Counted from the first letter of the stretch, positions 1 through 8,660 are shown. The stretch: 64,000 bases of DNA from Siphonobacter sp048595215 (GCF_048595215.1 NZ_JBMDWJ010000197.1:11889-75888), one strand, 5' to 3'. Notes: a model not told the origin generated them from the sequence alone. Made by a program: numbers and translations.

Positions 1-639
1 GTAATTGCGGAGTAGTCCAACGCGACGGGCCAGCTCAGCGTCATTCGTCGTGACGGCTCCTGCGTCACCCAGGGCTCCCAGGTTCTTGGTCGGATAAAAA
101 CTAAAAGCCGCCGCATCACCCAAATTTCCCGCCTTCTGACCTTGATAGAGAGCTCCGTGAGCCTGTGCCGCATCTTCCACAATCTTCAGATTATACCGAC
201 GGGCTAGCTCCCAGATGGGCTTCATGTCACAGCATTTGCCGTACAAATGTACTACCAAAATCGCCCGTGTTTTTTCAGTGATCTGGGCTTCAACGGCTTG
301 GGGGTCAATGTTATAGGTAGCAGTATCCGGCTCCACAAAGCGGGGAATAAAGCCAGCATTAGTAATGCTCAGTACGGAAGCCACGTAGGTATGAGCGGGG
401 ACAATCACTTCACTACCTGCGGGGAGTTCCAAGGCTTTGAAAATCAGTGTCAGCGCATCCAGTCCATTGCCAACCCCCAAACAGTGAGAGGTGCCACAGT
501 AGGCTGCCCACTCCGTTTCAAAGGCCGCTAGTTCCTTTCCCAGAATGTACCATCCAGAAGTAAGCACGCGTTGAGCCGCGGCTAACAGCTCCGTTTCGTA
601 AGGTCGGTTTTCCCGACCCAAGTCCAAATGGGCAATCAT
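1..639 (-). CDS. DegT/DnrJ/EryC1/StrS sugar aminotransferase (partial, FdtB/QdtB-like)
   Basis: This PLP-dependent aminotransferase is cut at its C-terminus by the window edge; 213 codons are visible. The reading begins at the ATG at 639 and shows an EDAAQAHGA block (PLP-binding Asp) followed by FSFYPTKNLGALGDAGA, in which Lys185 is the expected Schiff-base lysine. Family members transfer an amino group from glutamate to a keto-sugar nucleotide. The start overlaps the stop of the upstream ketoisomerase gene by ATGA, so the two are translationally coupled. That pairing points to the dTDP-3-keto-6-deoxyhexose 3-aminotransferase role (FdtB or QdtB), making dTDP-Fuc3N or dTDP-Qui3N for surface glycans. 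The family and the partner are seen; the precise sugar is inferred. Confidence 0.88.
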   Translation of the reverse strand, partial: MIAHLDLGRENRPYETELLAAAQRVLTSGWYILGKELAAFETEWAAYCGTSHCLGVGNGLDALTLIFKALELPAGSEVIVPAHTYVASVLSITNAGFIPRFVEPDTATYNIDPQAVEAQITEKTRAILVVHLYGKCCDMKPIWELARRYNLKIVEDAAQAHGALYQGQKAGNLGDAAAFSFYPTKNLGALGDAGAVTTNDAELARRVGLLRNY

Positions 640-1004
640 GGTTTTTCGTAGAAATAGTCGTCTAAATCGTAATAATAATTAGAAAGTACTAATAAAACGG
701 AACCTTTCGAAAACTGATCCATCATCAGCCAGTCGGCGGGTTCAACGACTAAACATTTTTGGGGGGAGTTTAAGTCATACTGCGTGGTTCCTGATTGATT
801 CGTAATTTCAATCCGACAGCTACCGTTCAAGCAAACTAAAGCCTGATGGGACTGCAAATGGCCGTGCTTGGCCCGTTGGCGATCCGAAGGAACACCGTAC
901 ACAAAAAAGGCCCGTTTGATATCTCCTGGTAATATTTTTTCAAATACTCCCAGATAACCGATCTCGGCGGTACCGAATGTCTCCAGCTCTAATAGAGTGG
1001 CCAT
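636..1004 (-). CDS. dTDP-4-keto-6-deoxyhexose 3,4-ketoisomerase, FdtA/QdtA (WxcM-like cupin)
   Basis: A 122-residue single cupin domain of the FdtA/WxcM type. The GDIKRAFFVYGVP segment and the KHGHLQSHQALVCLNG block, with clustered His residues that act in the isomerisation, match this family, as does the late LVVEPADWLMM strand. Family enzymes shift the keto group of dTDP-4-keto-6-deoxyglucose from C4 to C3, giving the substrate for 3-amination. The length fits stand-alone isomerases rather than the bifunctional forms with an acetyltransferase domain. Its stop overlaps the aminotransferase start (ATGA, 636-639). RfbA and RfbB, which make its presumed substrate, are encoded at 17.7-19.8 kb. 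Galacto versus gluco stereochemistry cannot be decided by eye. Confidence 0.88.
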   Translation of the reverse strand: MATLLELETFGTAEIGYLGVFEKILPGDIKRAFFVYGVPSDRQRAKHGHLQSHQALVCLNGSCRIEITNQSGTTQYDLNSPQKCLVVEPADWLMMDQFSKGSVLLVLSNYYYDLDDYFYEKP

Positions 1005-1455
1005 GAAACGAACTTATAAAGTTATAGAGATGTGAATAGAGTGCTTGGGGTAATCGTAGCGGCGGGACGTTCCTCAATAGTTGCCATTTATACTGCAAAA
1101 TGAAAACAGCATGCATGTTTGCTTGACTATAAAAAATAGCGTCTTACCCTTAGGAAAGACAAGAGAAGTTTGGACTGAGTTATTCACCGGAATTAATTCT
1201 TTGGTCGCTTGTTTGAATCGAAAAGTAGCAATAAAATGTCATTTAGTCGAGCGGAATTAGAATTCTATTAAAAAGATTAAATGACTTGTGCGGAAAAAAC
1301 AAGGCAAAAGAATTTCTGAAACGACCCATCAGAACCGGACGTTGGAGTAAGTTCGATAAAAAGTGTCCCCGTAAGGATGGTTTTAGACGAGTGACCTGAA
1401 AGCTCAGTTTTCTAGTACAAACAGGCCGGAAATAGGGACCGTTTCCTTCAAAGTT
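1005..1455. other. Intergenic gap, about 450 bp
   Basis: Upstream of the ketoisomerase and downstream of the methyltransferase gene (both minus strand). I see AT-rich sequence without a convincing reading frame, tRNA or long hairpin. The promoter of the amino-sugar genes presumably lies at the left end, but no clean TTTG/TAnnTTTG pair was recognised. Confidence 0.5.
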
Positions 1456-2085
1456 TTATTTAGGCTCTATTTTAAAAAGCGTCGATGTGTCAATGGTGGA
1501 ATCTTCGACCGTCGTCGCTTCCGTATACCCGATAAGCTTGAAAGGCATGTAATCGATGTATTCCTGAAGGGTAGTGAAATACTCTCGGCCAAAACGCTGC
1601 GTACCCTTGTAAAATACCTGATTATTAAGCAGGTATTTGCCCGCGTAATTTTTGTAAAGCAGCTCAATAATTTCGTCCAGATCCTGAAGGATATACCAGC
1701 CAATTTCAGCCAGTAGTATGGCATCAACGGGCAAGGGTTCCTGAAGCACTTTTACGATGTCACCCGTGCGAAAATCCAGCGTAGGAAACTGCTGGCGAGC
1801 TTTAGTAATAGCCGTTTCGCTGATATCATACGCCATCGGGATAATACCCGTTTCTTGGTGAATCCAATTACTGTAATACCCTAAACCACAGCCAAATTCA
1901 ATGAGTGAGTCAATGCCAAAGCGTTTCAAATTGAGAATAGCACATTGACGGCCGTAGGGATTGGGCTGACTGGACTGCCTCCAGGGATCATCGAATCGCT
2001 GGTACATCTCTTCAAATTTGCCAATAAATTCTCCGTTGTGAATAACATACTCATGATAAGTGTTCATAGTGGTTCGGTCTGACAT
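1456..2085 (-). CDS. class I SAM-dependent methyltransferase, NodS-like
   Basis: 209 residues with a Rossmann methyltransferase core. Motif I is LIEFGCGLGYYSNWI around residues 60-74, the acidic end of strand 2 is in MAYDISETAITKAR, and a GDIV segment follows. An N-terminal FDDPW stretch just before the core resembles NodS-type N-methyltransferases, which methylate amino groups on sugar or lipid-linked acceptors. A second in-frame ATG at codon 7 (NTYHEYVI follows) is an alternative start. The gene stands alone between two 400-bp gaps, not far from the amino-sugar genes, so an amino-sugar N-methyl function is possible but is inference only. Confidence 0.75.
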   Translation of the reverse strand: MSDRTTMNTYHEYVIHNGEFIGKFEEMYQRFDDPWRQSSQPNPYGRQCAILNLKRFGIDSLIEFGCGLGYYSNWIHQETGIIPMAYDISETAITKARQQFPTLDFRTGDIVKVLQEPLPVDAILLAEIGWYILQDLDEIIELLYKNYAGKYLLNNQVFYKGTQRFGREYFTTLQEYIDYMPFKLIGYTEATTVEDSTIDTSTLFKIEPK

Positions 2086-2489
2086 TAAATCAGTTGAGAA
2101 TATACGTGTTTTGGTATTCGGGTAAGGAAACGGGCGGAGCTGTCAGAGGAGCGAAGAATTGCTCCAGGAAAAGTAGAGACAGCCTAATTCAAAGAAAGTC
2201 TGATCGGCGGGGAAATCCAACGGTAAACCTATAAAATTTTATTGATTACCAGTTAGTTACTTGCTTTCAAGGAAGGGTTTGGGTAGATATACTTAGGATA
2301 CTAAGGAGTCCAAGTCTATAAAACGGGAATAAAAGTAGTTGTACGCGGCAGCTCTATAAACCCTTTTATTGAATAAGGGGCTCTTAAAATCAGGGATTTA
2401 AAGGATAGTTTACGATGATTTAGAAGCCAGAAATAGGGTCTCATTCGTAGAGTACCGTTTTAAACTATACGTTATAAACACTTACGCTC
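2086..2489. other. Intergenic gap, about 400 bp
   Basis: AT-rich spacer between the methyltransferase and the lactonase gene, both minus strand. No reading frame of useful length, no strong terminator and no repeat recognised. Confidence 0.5.
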
Positions 2490-3485
2490 TTACTGCTCTT
2501 TTGTAAGTGTTTTGATACGACATAGGTAGTTTTCTGCGGTTATGTACAGATATCCGTCCGGACTAAAGGAACAATTGGACGTAGCAGTACTCAGCTCCAG
2601 ACGGCCCAGAAGCTTGCCTTGGGGACTCAAAATCAATAAGCCGCCGCCCCCCGTGGTGTACACATTTCCATGAACATCCGTACACAAACCGTCCGGAGCC
2701 CGGGATAAGCCCTGGCGATTCAGTGCGGTAAGATCGTAGAAGATTCGGCCCTTACCCAGGGAGCCGTCGGGCTGAACGGGGTAGGCCATCACGTACGGCT
2801 GCGTATCATCCGACTGACCGATGTACAGGGTTTTTTCATCGGGGGATAAAGCCACGCCGTTCGGCCGTTTTAAATCGTTGATAACTTGCGTAACGGTACC
2901 CGTAGGATCGATTCGGTATACCCCGAAGGCTTCAATTTCGCGGGTTTTATCCTTTTCTTTCTGAGGAAGGCCATACGGCGGGTCGGTAAAATAGTAAGCT
3001 CCGGAAGAATGCTGACAAACATCGTTAGGCGAATTCAGGCGTTTGCTCTGCCACTGATCGGCCAGGGTACGCTTTCCGCCACCCGATAGAGGCATAACCG
3101 ACAGGCGTCGATCCCCGTGCTCGCAGGCAACTAGTTCGCCTTTACTATTGAGAATCAATCCATTGGATCCGGGTTCGTCCCCGTAGCTACCAGTTCCCGT
3201 ATAACCGGCTGGTTTTAAAAAGGTACTCAGGCCTTCGGTAGGGTGCCACTTAAAAATGGTGTTTTGCTTCGTATCCGAAAAGAGGAGGTATCCGCCTTTG
3301 CGTACCCAGACGGGCCCTTCGGTCCATTGAAAACCGGACGCCAGCACTTCGATGGTGGCATGGGCCGGAAGAATGGTCTCCAGAGCCGGGTCAAGGCGTA
3401 CCACTTTTCCCAGCGTCGGATAAACCTGAGCCGATAACGCATAGGCCCAGCAAAGGGTACTGAAAAGCAGAAGCAATCGTTTCAT
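2490..3485 (-). CDS. SMP-30/gluconolactonase/LRE family protein, secreted
   Basis: 331 residues from the ATG at 3485, chosen because it opens with a signal peptide (MKRLLLLFSTLCWAYALSAQ); a longer frame to 3596 would bury it. The body is a six-bladed propeller of the SMP-30 type: FQWTEGPVW, EPGSNGL, RLNSPNDVC, YFTDPPYGLP, LKRPNGVALSPDEKTLYI and APDGLCTDVHGNVY, with acidic and Asn residues that hold the divalent metal. Family enzymes hydrolyse sugar lactones or related esters; the substrate here is unknown. The signal peptide places it in the periplasm. A TAnnTTTG promoter element lies just upstream at 3507-3514. Confidence 0.85.
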   Translation of the reverse strand: MKRLLLLFSTLCWAYALSAQVYPTLGKVVRLDPALETILPAHATIEVLASGFQWTEGPVWVRKGGYLLFSDTKQNTIFKWHPTEGLSTFLKPAGYTGTGSYGDEPGSNGLILNSKGELVACEHGDRRLSVMPLSGGGKRTLADQWQSKRLNSPNDVCQHSSGAYYFTDPPYGLPQKEKDKTREIEAFGVYRIDPTGTVTQVINDLKRPNGVALSPDEKTLYIGQSDDTQPYVMAYPVQPDGSLGKGRIFYDLTALNRQGLSRAPDGLCTDVHGNVYTTGGGGLLILSPQGKLLGRLELSTATSNCSFSPDGYLYITAENYLCRIKTLTKEQ

Positions 3486-3506
3486 AAAAGAAGATTCAGA
3501 GGTTTT

Positions 3507-3514
3507 CAAAGATA
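3507..3514 (-). promoter_or_regulatory. Bacteroidota -7 element (TATCTTTG on minus strand)
   Basis: Perfect match to TAnnTTTG on the minus strand, about 22 bp upstream of the lactonase start at 3485. No clear TTTG box at the usual -33 spacing. The site lies in the short divergent interval shared with the AlkB gene. Confidence 0.45.
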
Positions 3515-3567
3515 AACATCTTTCGCAAGTTTCGGATTGAGTACCCAAGCAAGCGTTAGTAGTTTTG

Positions 3568-4164
3568 ATGCGAATGAATACAAACCAGCTCCCCAATTTG
3601 TTACCCTTTCAGGGCGAAGCCTTTTTCTACGAATCGTTTTTTTCAAGCGAAGAAAGCGATGCCCTGTTTCAGCAGTTGTACCACGAAATTCCCTGGAAAC
3701 AGGAGCCCATCCGGATATTCGGTAAGGAAGTCATGCAGCCGCGTCTAACGGCCTGGGCGGGCGATCCAGACAAGGCGTATACGTACTCGGGCATTACCAT
3801 GCAACCTACCGCCTGGACGCCAGCCCTGCGGTTCATTAAAGATCGTATTGACCCAGATGATCGTTTTACCAATGTACTGCTGAACCTATACCGTGACGGG
3901 CAGGACGCCATGGGCTGGCACCGTGATAATGAAAAAATGCTCGGTACCCGTCCAGTAGTTGCTTCCGTGAGTCTGGGAGGCAGTCGGATCTTTCAGTTTC
4001 GGCATTACACCGACAAAAAGCTGATTCGTTCCGTAGAATTAACCCACGGCAGTTTGCTTCTGATGCAGGGCGAAACGCAGCACTACTGGGAACATCGCAT
4101 TCCGCGTACGAATCAACCCACCGAGCCCCGCATCAATCTGACCTTCCGGACGCTATACCTCTAA
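3568..4164 (+). CDS. AlkB-family 2-oxoglutarate/Fe(II) dioxygenase (DNA/RNA dealkylation repair)
   Basis: About 198 residues starting at the ATG at 3568 (a second ATG at 3574 is possible). The AlkB signature is complete: NVLLNLYRDGQDAMGWHRDNE gives the HxD iron pair near residues 119-121, ASVSLGGSR is the usual strand, TQHYWEHRIPR carries the distal His, and RINLTFR supplies the 2-oxoglutarate-binding arginines. These enzymes oxidatively remove alkyl groups from DNA or RNA bases. Length and motifs resemble the small AlkB homologues with ALKBH2/3-like order. It is divergent from the lactonase and its stop lies two bases from the stop of the convergent catalase-like gene. It is cytoplasmic; no inducible ada box can be recognised. 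Confidence 0.9.
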   Translation: MRMNTNQLPNLLPFQGEAFFYESFFSSEESDALFQQLYHEIPWKQEPIRIFGKEVMQPRLTAWAGDPDKAYTYSGITMQPTAWTPALRFIKDRIDPDDRFTNVLLNLYRDGQDAMGWHRDNEKMLGTRPVVASVSLGGSRIFQFRHYTDKKLIRSVELTHGSLLLMQGETQHYWEHRIPRTNQPTEPRINLTFRTLYL

Positions 4165-4166
4165 AT

Positions 4167-5249
4167 TTATTCGGGCAAATCCTCGATACGACGGGGTTCC
4201 AGGCGGGGCTGGGCGTTCATGTGGTGACGGTACTGCGATGATACCTCATAGGCTTTACGGCGTATTCGCATAATGTTACCCAGCGGCCGATGTTCGGGCA
4301 GGCAGTGAAACGGATTGAAGGAGAGTACGTCGTCAGCATAGACACGGCGGGCGGGACTATAAGCGTCCTGAGCAGGAATGACCAGCCGGGCGACGGGCTG
4401 ATACGGGCTCTGCTGCTGGGGCCATTCTACCGATCCATCTTCCACGGGCATCGTTTGAAGATCAGTACAGAGCTGTACCTGAATTTCGTATGCCGCCGAC
4501 TGCTTTTTGAAAAACTTTACGACCGCATCCCGAATGGCTGAATCATGGTTGCTCGTATCGATTTCTTCGCCGGTCAGTAGTTTGACCGAAGTGGATAACG
4601 GCGTTGCCCGTACTTTCGCTACGTAATCTCCGTAGCGAAGGGCAGCCATACTGAAAAAGGTTTCGCCCAAAATGTGTTTGACCTGCACGCCCGCAATCTC
4701 CTTTTGAATACCCAAAGCATCCAGTACTTTATTGGCTGTTCGACCCGCCTGAGCAATCAGTTTTTGCATTTGCTCGGGATTTTTTGCCTCGCGTTCCAGC
4801 GTTTTCTGCTGATTTAGGTATTGATAAATTGTACCAAAAGGAATGACGGGATTATTCACCAGCAGAAAATCCTGCGTGACGGCATCGGCCTCTTCCGGAA
4901 GAAATTTTGGACCTTCTACTCCCACAAGCTTGAGAGCCATGCCTTGCGGAGCCCCAACGCCGTCGGGCTGAATACTGCCCGGAGCCGTCGAAAATCGGAC
5001 AATAACCGGATACGTTCGCGGTTCCCGGAACACGCCTTGAGCCAGTGGTTCCGGCAGATTCGGGTAGACGTGCAACTCTGCCTTGAGAATACCATGACTT
5101 TTGGCGTGAGCATCGCGGATGGCGTGACGGTATTTGTCGAACATCAGGCGATTGATCCGAGCCATTGATTCGACAATTTCATTGGAAATTTCTTCTTCCC
5201 GGGGTTGAATTACTTCAATTTCGTCGGAGTAAGGTACGTACGTATGCAT
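4167..5249 (-). CDS. catalase-related heme protein (y4iL-like)
   Basis: 360 residues of the catalase superfamily but shorter than a classical catalase (about 480-700). Visible features are the SHGILKAELHV strand with the expected distal histidine, VIVRFSTAPG, GMALKLVGVEG and QDFLLVNNPVIPF, and a C-terminal ADDVLSFNPFHCLPEHRPLG block. The last block is characteristic of the y4iL-like subgroup; the canonical proximal-Tyr motif of catalases (R-x-F-x-Y) is not evident. No signal peptide. These proteins probably bind heme, but peroxide dismutation has not been generally shown for the subgroup, so catalase activity should not be assumed. Monocistronic; the coding end nearly touches the AlkB stop. 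Confidence 0.82.
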   Translation of the reverse strand: MHTYVPYSDEIEVIQPREEEISNEIVESMARINRLMFDKYRHAIRDAHAKSHGILKAELHVYPNLPEPLAQGVFREPRTYPVIVRFSTAPGSIQPDGVGAPQGMALKLVGVEGPKFLPEEADAVTQDFLLVNNPVIPFGTIYQYLNQQKTLEREAKNPEQMQKLIAQAGRTANKVLDALGIQKEIAGVQVKHILGETFFSMAALRYGDYVAKVRATPLSTSVKLLTGEEIDTSNHDSAIRDAVVKFFKKQSAAYEIQVQLCTDLQTMPVEDGSVEWPQQQSPYQPVARLVIPAQDAYSPARRVYADDVLSFNPFHCLPEHRPLGNIMRIRRKAYEVSSQYRHHMNAQPRLEPRRIEDLPE

Positions 5250-5459
5250 GGAGGTACAGAGCTGGTTAAAGCTTTAAGGGTACTAAAAAATCCTGCCTAC
5301 CAAAGAAAGAAGTACTAGCGACCGAAGCAGTTCATCCGGACTCATTATTGGAAACGGAATACAGGGAAGGAACATTTTTTTTGAAAATTCAAAGCATAAA
5401 GGCCCGCTTTCGGATGTCCCACTGGCTTTTATCCCGAAACTTTCCTGAAAAAAGTACGT

Positions 5460-6533
5460 ATGCAACCTACAACCACTTCTAACACGGCTGTACAACAGCC
5501 TGAGTACACCTTTATCCAACGCGTATGCATTGCCGTGGGCATCACGCTCATCTTCGTTCTGGGTACGCTGTTGCTCGGCTTTAGTTTTGATATTTTATTG
5601 CTGATTATCGCTTCCTTGCTGGTGGCTCTGCCGCTCCGGGCAGCCGCCCGCTGGTTGAGCAAAAAAACCAACTGGAAAGAGGGCATTTGTATGGTGCTCG
5701 TTTCCTTGACGGTACTGGGTGCCATCGTTGGTATCTTTTGGATTTTATCCTCGGCCATAGGCGATCAGGTGAGTACCCTGAAAGAAGATGCTCCCGAAGC
5801 CATTGCCAACTTTCAGAAACAAGTTTCCCGGAATAAACTAGGGAAGCAAATTTTATCCAGTATCCCGACGACCGACGAACTCATGCAGCGTCGCGAAAAA
5901 TGGATGTCGCAGGCTTCAGGCGTGCTCTCGTCTACCTTTGGTACCATTGCCGACCTGTACGTTATCATTTTCCTGGGCATTTTCATTGCGGTACAACCCC
6001 GGCTCTATCATAAGGGTATTGTATTGATGATTCCCCAGAAATCCCGGAAGCGAGCCAGTGAAGTACTCAATAAAGTAGCCGACACGCTGGTCCACTGGCT
6101 AATGGGGCAGTTGATCTCGATGACCTTTGTAGGAATTTTAACCTTTCTGGGTTTATGGATTTTGGGCGTGCCGTTGGCGGGAGCCTTGGGTCTGTTTGCA
6201 GCCATAACGGCTTTTATTCCGAACATCGGACCGATCATGGCACTGGTACCGGCCGTACTTTTTGCTCTAATGGATAGTCCGGAGCAGGCATTTTACGTAG
6301 TGCTTTTGTACGTAGGCGTTCAGGCCATTGAAAGTAGTCTGCTGACGCCATTAGTACAAAAAAAGATGATTAACATCCCGCCTGCCTTGGTACTGATCGC
6401 TCAGTTGATTGTGGGTGTTTTCTCGGGGATCCTGGGCATGATCCTGGCTACACCGATTATGGCCGTAGTACTGGTGCTGGTGAAGATGCTGTACATTCAG
6501 GATACGCTGAAGGATGATTCCGTAGAGGTATGA
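5460..6533 (+). CDS. AI-2E family transporter (PerM/YdiK/TqsA family)
   Basis: 357-residue polytopic inner-membrane protein. Two N-terminal hydrophobic hairpins (about residues 24-95) are followed by a polar stretch and then a block of C-terminal helices with GLFAAITAFIPNIGPIMALVPAVLFAL, the usual signature of the family. Members export small signals or ions in known cases (AI-2 by TqsA, sodium/proton antiport in halophiles), so substrate cannot be read from sequence. The next gene, a glycosyltransferase, starts 46 bp downstream and a second one follows after 13 bp, so the three may be one transcript. No partner gene clarifies the cargo. Confidence 0.85.
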   Translation: MQPTTTSNTAVQQPEYTFIQRVCIAVGITLIFVLGTLLLGFSFDILLLIIASLLVALPLRAAARWLSKKTNWKEGICMVLVSLTVLGAIVGIFWILSSAIGDQVSTLKEDAPEAIANFQKQVSRNKLGKQILSSIPTTDELMQRREKWMSQASGVLSSTFGTIADLYVIIFLGIFIAVQPRLYHKGIVLMIPQKSRKRASEVLNKVADTLVHWLMGQLISMTFVGILTFLGLWILGVPLAGALGLFAAITAFIPNIGPIMALVPAVLFALMDSPEQAFYVVLLYVGVQAIESSLLTPLVQKKMINIPPALVLIAQLIVGVFSGILGMILATPIMAVVLVLVKMLYIQDTLKDDSVEV

Positions 6534-6578
6534 TTTCGGCATTGAATTGCGTTACTTTGAGGGCATCAATCTACCGCT

Positions 6579-7523
6579 GTGTCTGGTCAATCTTCTTTAG
6601 CAATCGTCATTCCCGCCTACAAAGCGTTGTATCTGGCTGAAACGCTGGCGAGTATCGCAGCTCAGACTAATCAGGATTTTACCCTGTACGTAGGCGATGA
6701 TGGCAGTCCGCACGACCTGAAATCTATTTGTGATATCTACGCGACTCAACTAAAACTGGTGTACCATCGGTTCCCGGAAAATCTGGGAGCCAAACAGCTG
6801 GTGCAGCACTGGAAACGCTGCGTAGAACTGGTACAGCAGGAAGAATGGATCTGGCTTTTCGCGGATGACGATCTGATGGAAAAAGACTGCGTAGACGTGT
6901 TCTACCAAAGTTTACTGCAAACCCAGCAACAGTACGACATTTACCGTTTCAATTCACGGGTAGTGAATGATCAGAATCAGATCATTCGGGAACATGCGGA
7001 CAGCCCAGTTGTAGAAAACGCCATGCAGCTGGCCTGGCATCTTTTGCGGGACGAACGGGGTAACGTCATGCCCGATCAGATCGTGCGTCGTGCTACGTAC
7101 AAAGCTTTAGGTGGTTACGTCGATTTCCCTTACGCCCAGGCTTCGGACTGGGCAACGGCTATTCATTTCGCTCATCCGAAAGGATTGTACAGTATGCCCG
7201 GACCGAAAATTCGCTGGCGGTACAGCGGTTCTAGTATTTCTTCCACCGCCCATCATCAGGCGAAAGAAATCATTTTTGGGCACCTGGATTTTATCGAATG
7301 GATTACCCGGTACTTCAACGAAGCGGACGCCAGTCGCTACGGCCTTTCCCGCGAGCAGATCACGGAAGAAGCCTGGCGAAATCTTAAACGCGTGATGCGG
7401 GATCACTACCGGGGAATCCCGGTTAGCTATGTACTGCCCGTCGCCCGACGGCTGCAACGAACCTTTCACTGGGGCATACTAGTGACCCTCGTCCGGGCGT
7501 TTCGGATGACCCGAACGAAATAA
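6579..7523 (+). CDS. family 2 glycosyltransferase (GT-A fold)
   Basis: 314 residues. The GTG at 6579 is taken as start because it immediately precedes the first beta strand (SLAIVIPAYK) and there is no close ATG. The N-terminal GT2 domain shows YVGDDGS around residues 38-43 and a metal-binding FADDDL (Asp96-98). The C-terminal part is less conserved and contains WRYSGSSIS. GT2 enzymes transfer a sugar from a nucleotide donor to a lipid or glycan acceptor on the cytoplasmic face. No membrane helix is apparent. It lies between the AI-2E-type protein and another GT2 gene and probably shares a transcript with both. Confidence 0.85.
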   Translation: MSGQSSLAIVIPAYKALYLAETLASIAAQTNQDFTLYVGDDGSPHDLKSICDIYATQLKLVYHRFPENLGAKQLVQHWKRCVELVQQEEWIWLFADDDLMEKDCVDVFYQSLLQTQQQYDIYRFNSRVVNDQNQIIREHADSPVVENAMQLAWHLLRDERGNVMPDQIVRRATYKALGGYVDFPYAQASDWATAIHFAHPKGLYSMPGPKIRWRYSGSSISSTAHHQAKEIIFGHLDFIEWITRYFNEADASRYGLSREQITEEAWRNLKRVMRDHYRGIPVSYVLPVARRLQRTFHWGILVTLVRAFRMTRTK

Positions 7524-7535
7524 ATCAACAGGTTT

Positions 7536-8417
7536 ATGACCGCCTTCTTCCCTACAATCACCATCGTTACTCCTTCGTACAACCAGGGAGCATTCATTGA
7601 AGAAACCATCGTTTCCGTACTCGACCAACAGTATCCAAACTTGGAATACCTGATTATCGACGGCGGTAGTACGGATGAAAGCGTGGAGATTATCCGCCGC
7701 TACAGTAAATACCTGTCGTTTTGGGAGAGTACGCCCGATCGTGGACAAAGCCACGCCATCAACAAAGGCTTTGTCCGGAGTACGGGAGCCATTCTGGGCT
7801 GGCTCAACAGCGATGATCTGTACATGCCCGGTACGCTGGTTCAGATTCATACGTATTTGCAGGAAGCGGACCTGGTATTCGGCAATTGCTGGCATCTCCA
7901 GGAAAAACAAAGCGAGACGGAATCGCTTCGGAGTGACGTGACTGAGAAAATGCAGCGGGTATCGCTGGCCAATGAAGACTACATCATTCAACCCTCGACC
8001 TTCTGGACGCGGCGAGCTTGGGAGCAAACGGGCCCCTTGCGGGAAGATTTACACTTTGCCTTTGACTGGGAATGGTTTTTGCGGGCCGAGCAGCAAAAAT
8101 TGAAGTTTCAGTACGTGGAAGATTGTTGGTCCGTGTACCGACTCCATGAATCGCATAAAACGGGTACGGGCGGCTCAGTCCGGCAGGAGGAAATTCTTCA
8201 CATCTACGAGCAGTACGCTCCGCATCTGGCCGTGCTGTATGGCATGCTTCGGGAGGAAGACCTGGCCTTACGAGATTTTACCACGCATTGGAAAGCAAAA
8301 GTGCATACCCTGTTGCACGGAACATCAAGTCGGGCGGCTCTGCTGAAAGCCCTGCATCCGGAAAAATACGAAGCGTATACGGAAGCCGAAGTCGAAGGCT
8401 GTTGGTGTATGCTGTAA
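7536..8417 (+). CDS. family 2 glycosyltransferase (TuaG/PGL type)
   Basis: 293 residues. The GT-A core begins TITIVTPSYNQGAFIEETI, followed by IDGGSTD (Asp42 region), DRGQSHAINKG and GWLNSDD (Asp93-94), which together define a common GT2 subgroup seen in exopolysaccharide and O-antigen loci. The C-terminal half carries QPSTFWTRRAWE, a motif usual for this subgroup. It starts 13 bp after the preceding glycosyltransferase and ends at a strong bidirectional hairpin shared with tRNA-Val. Donor and acceptor cannot be inferred. Confidence 0.87.
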   Translation: MTAFFPTITIVTPSYNQGAFIEETIVSVLDQQYPNLEYLIIDGGSTDESVEIIRRYSKYLSFWESTPDRGQSHAINKGFVRSTGAILGWLNSDDLYMPGTLVQIHTYLQEADLVFGNCWHLQEKQSETESLRSDVTEKMQRVSLANEDYIIQPSTFWTRRAWEQTGPLREDLHFAFDWEWFLRAEQQKLKFQYVEDCWSVYRLHESHKTGTGGSVRQEEILHIYEQYAPHLAVLYGMLREEDLALRDFTTHWKAKVHTLLHGTSSRAALLKALHPEKYEAYTEAEVEGCWCML

Positions 8418-8421
8418 CAAC

Positions 8422-8454
8422 AAAAAAGCCTCGCTTTTCGGCGAGGCTTTAAAA
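8422..8454. terminator. Bidirectional terminator between GT2 gene and tRNA-Val
   Basis: Ten-base perfect arms (8425-8434 and 8441-8450, core GCCTCGC/GCGAGGC) with a six-base loop. On the minus strand the stem is followed by a run of T, making it the terminator of tRNA-Val; on the plus strand it can end the glycosyltransferase transcript. Confidence 0.85.
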
Positions 8455-8457
8455 GGG

Positions 8458-8532
8458 TGGGTGATGAGGGATTCGAACCCCCGACCCTCTGCTTGTAAGG
8501 CAGATGCTCTGAACCAGCTGAGCTAATCACCC
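8458..8532 (-). tRNA. tRNA-Val (anticodon TAC)
   Basis: The minus strand gives a full cloverleaf: acceptor GGGTGAT pairing with ATCACCC, D-arm GCTC/GAGC, anticodon stem TCTGC/GCAGA with loop CTTACAA (anticodon TAC, valine), and T-arm GGGGG-TTCGAAT-CCCTC. The discriminator base is A. A genomic CCA end is not encoded in full. A promoter lies upstream (8568-8599) and a terminator downstream. Confidence 0.96.
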
Positions 8533-8567
8533 TTTTTTTATTTCTGTTTCCCTGTCGTTTGGGGCTG

Positions 8568-8599
8568 CAAACATACGGAATGAAAACGGCCTTACGCAA
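8568..8599 (-). promoter_or_regulatory. Promoter of tRNA-Val
   Basis: On the minus strand TATGTTTG at 8575-8568 matches TAnnTTTG, with a TTG at 8599-8597 about 21 bp further upstream. The implied transcript starts some 30 bases before the mature tRNA. Confidence 0.5.
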
Positions 8600-8660
8600 C
8601 TATCTGCCCAAAAAAAGTTTAAAAAAATGTATACTTCTCTGAAAATCAGAAGCAAAAATT

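Noticed and set aside
5460..6533. Quorum-signal (AI-2) export as the assigned function of the AI-2E family protein
   Set aside because: The family name is historical; members move different solutes and nothing here links to luxS or AI-2 signalling.
8204..8599. 131-codon minus-strand frame covering tRNA-Val
   Set aside because: It runs across the tRNA, its terminator and the end of a glycosyltransferase gene, so it cannot be a protein gene.
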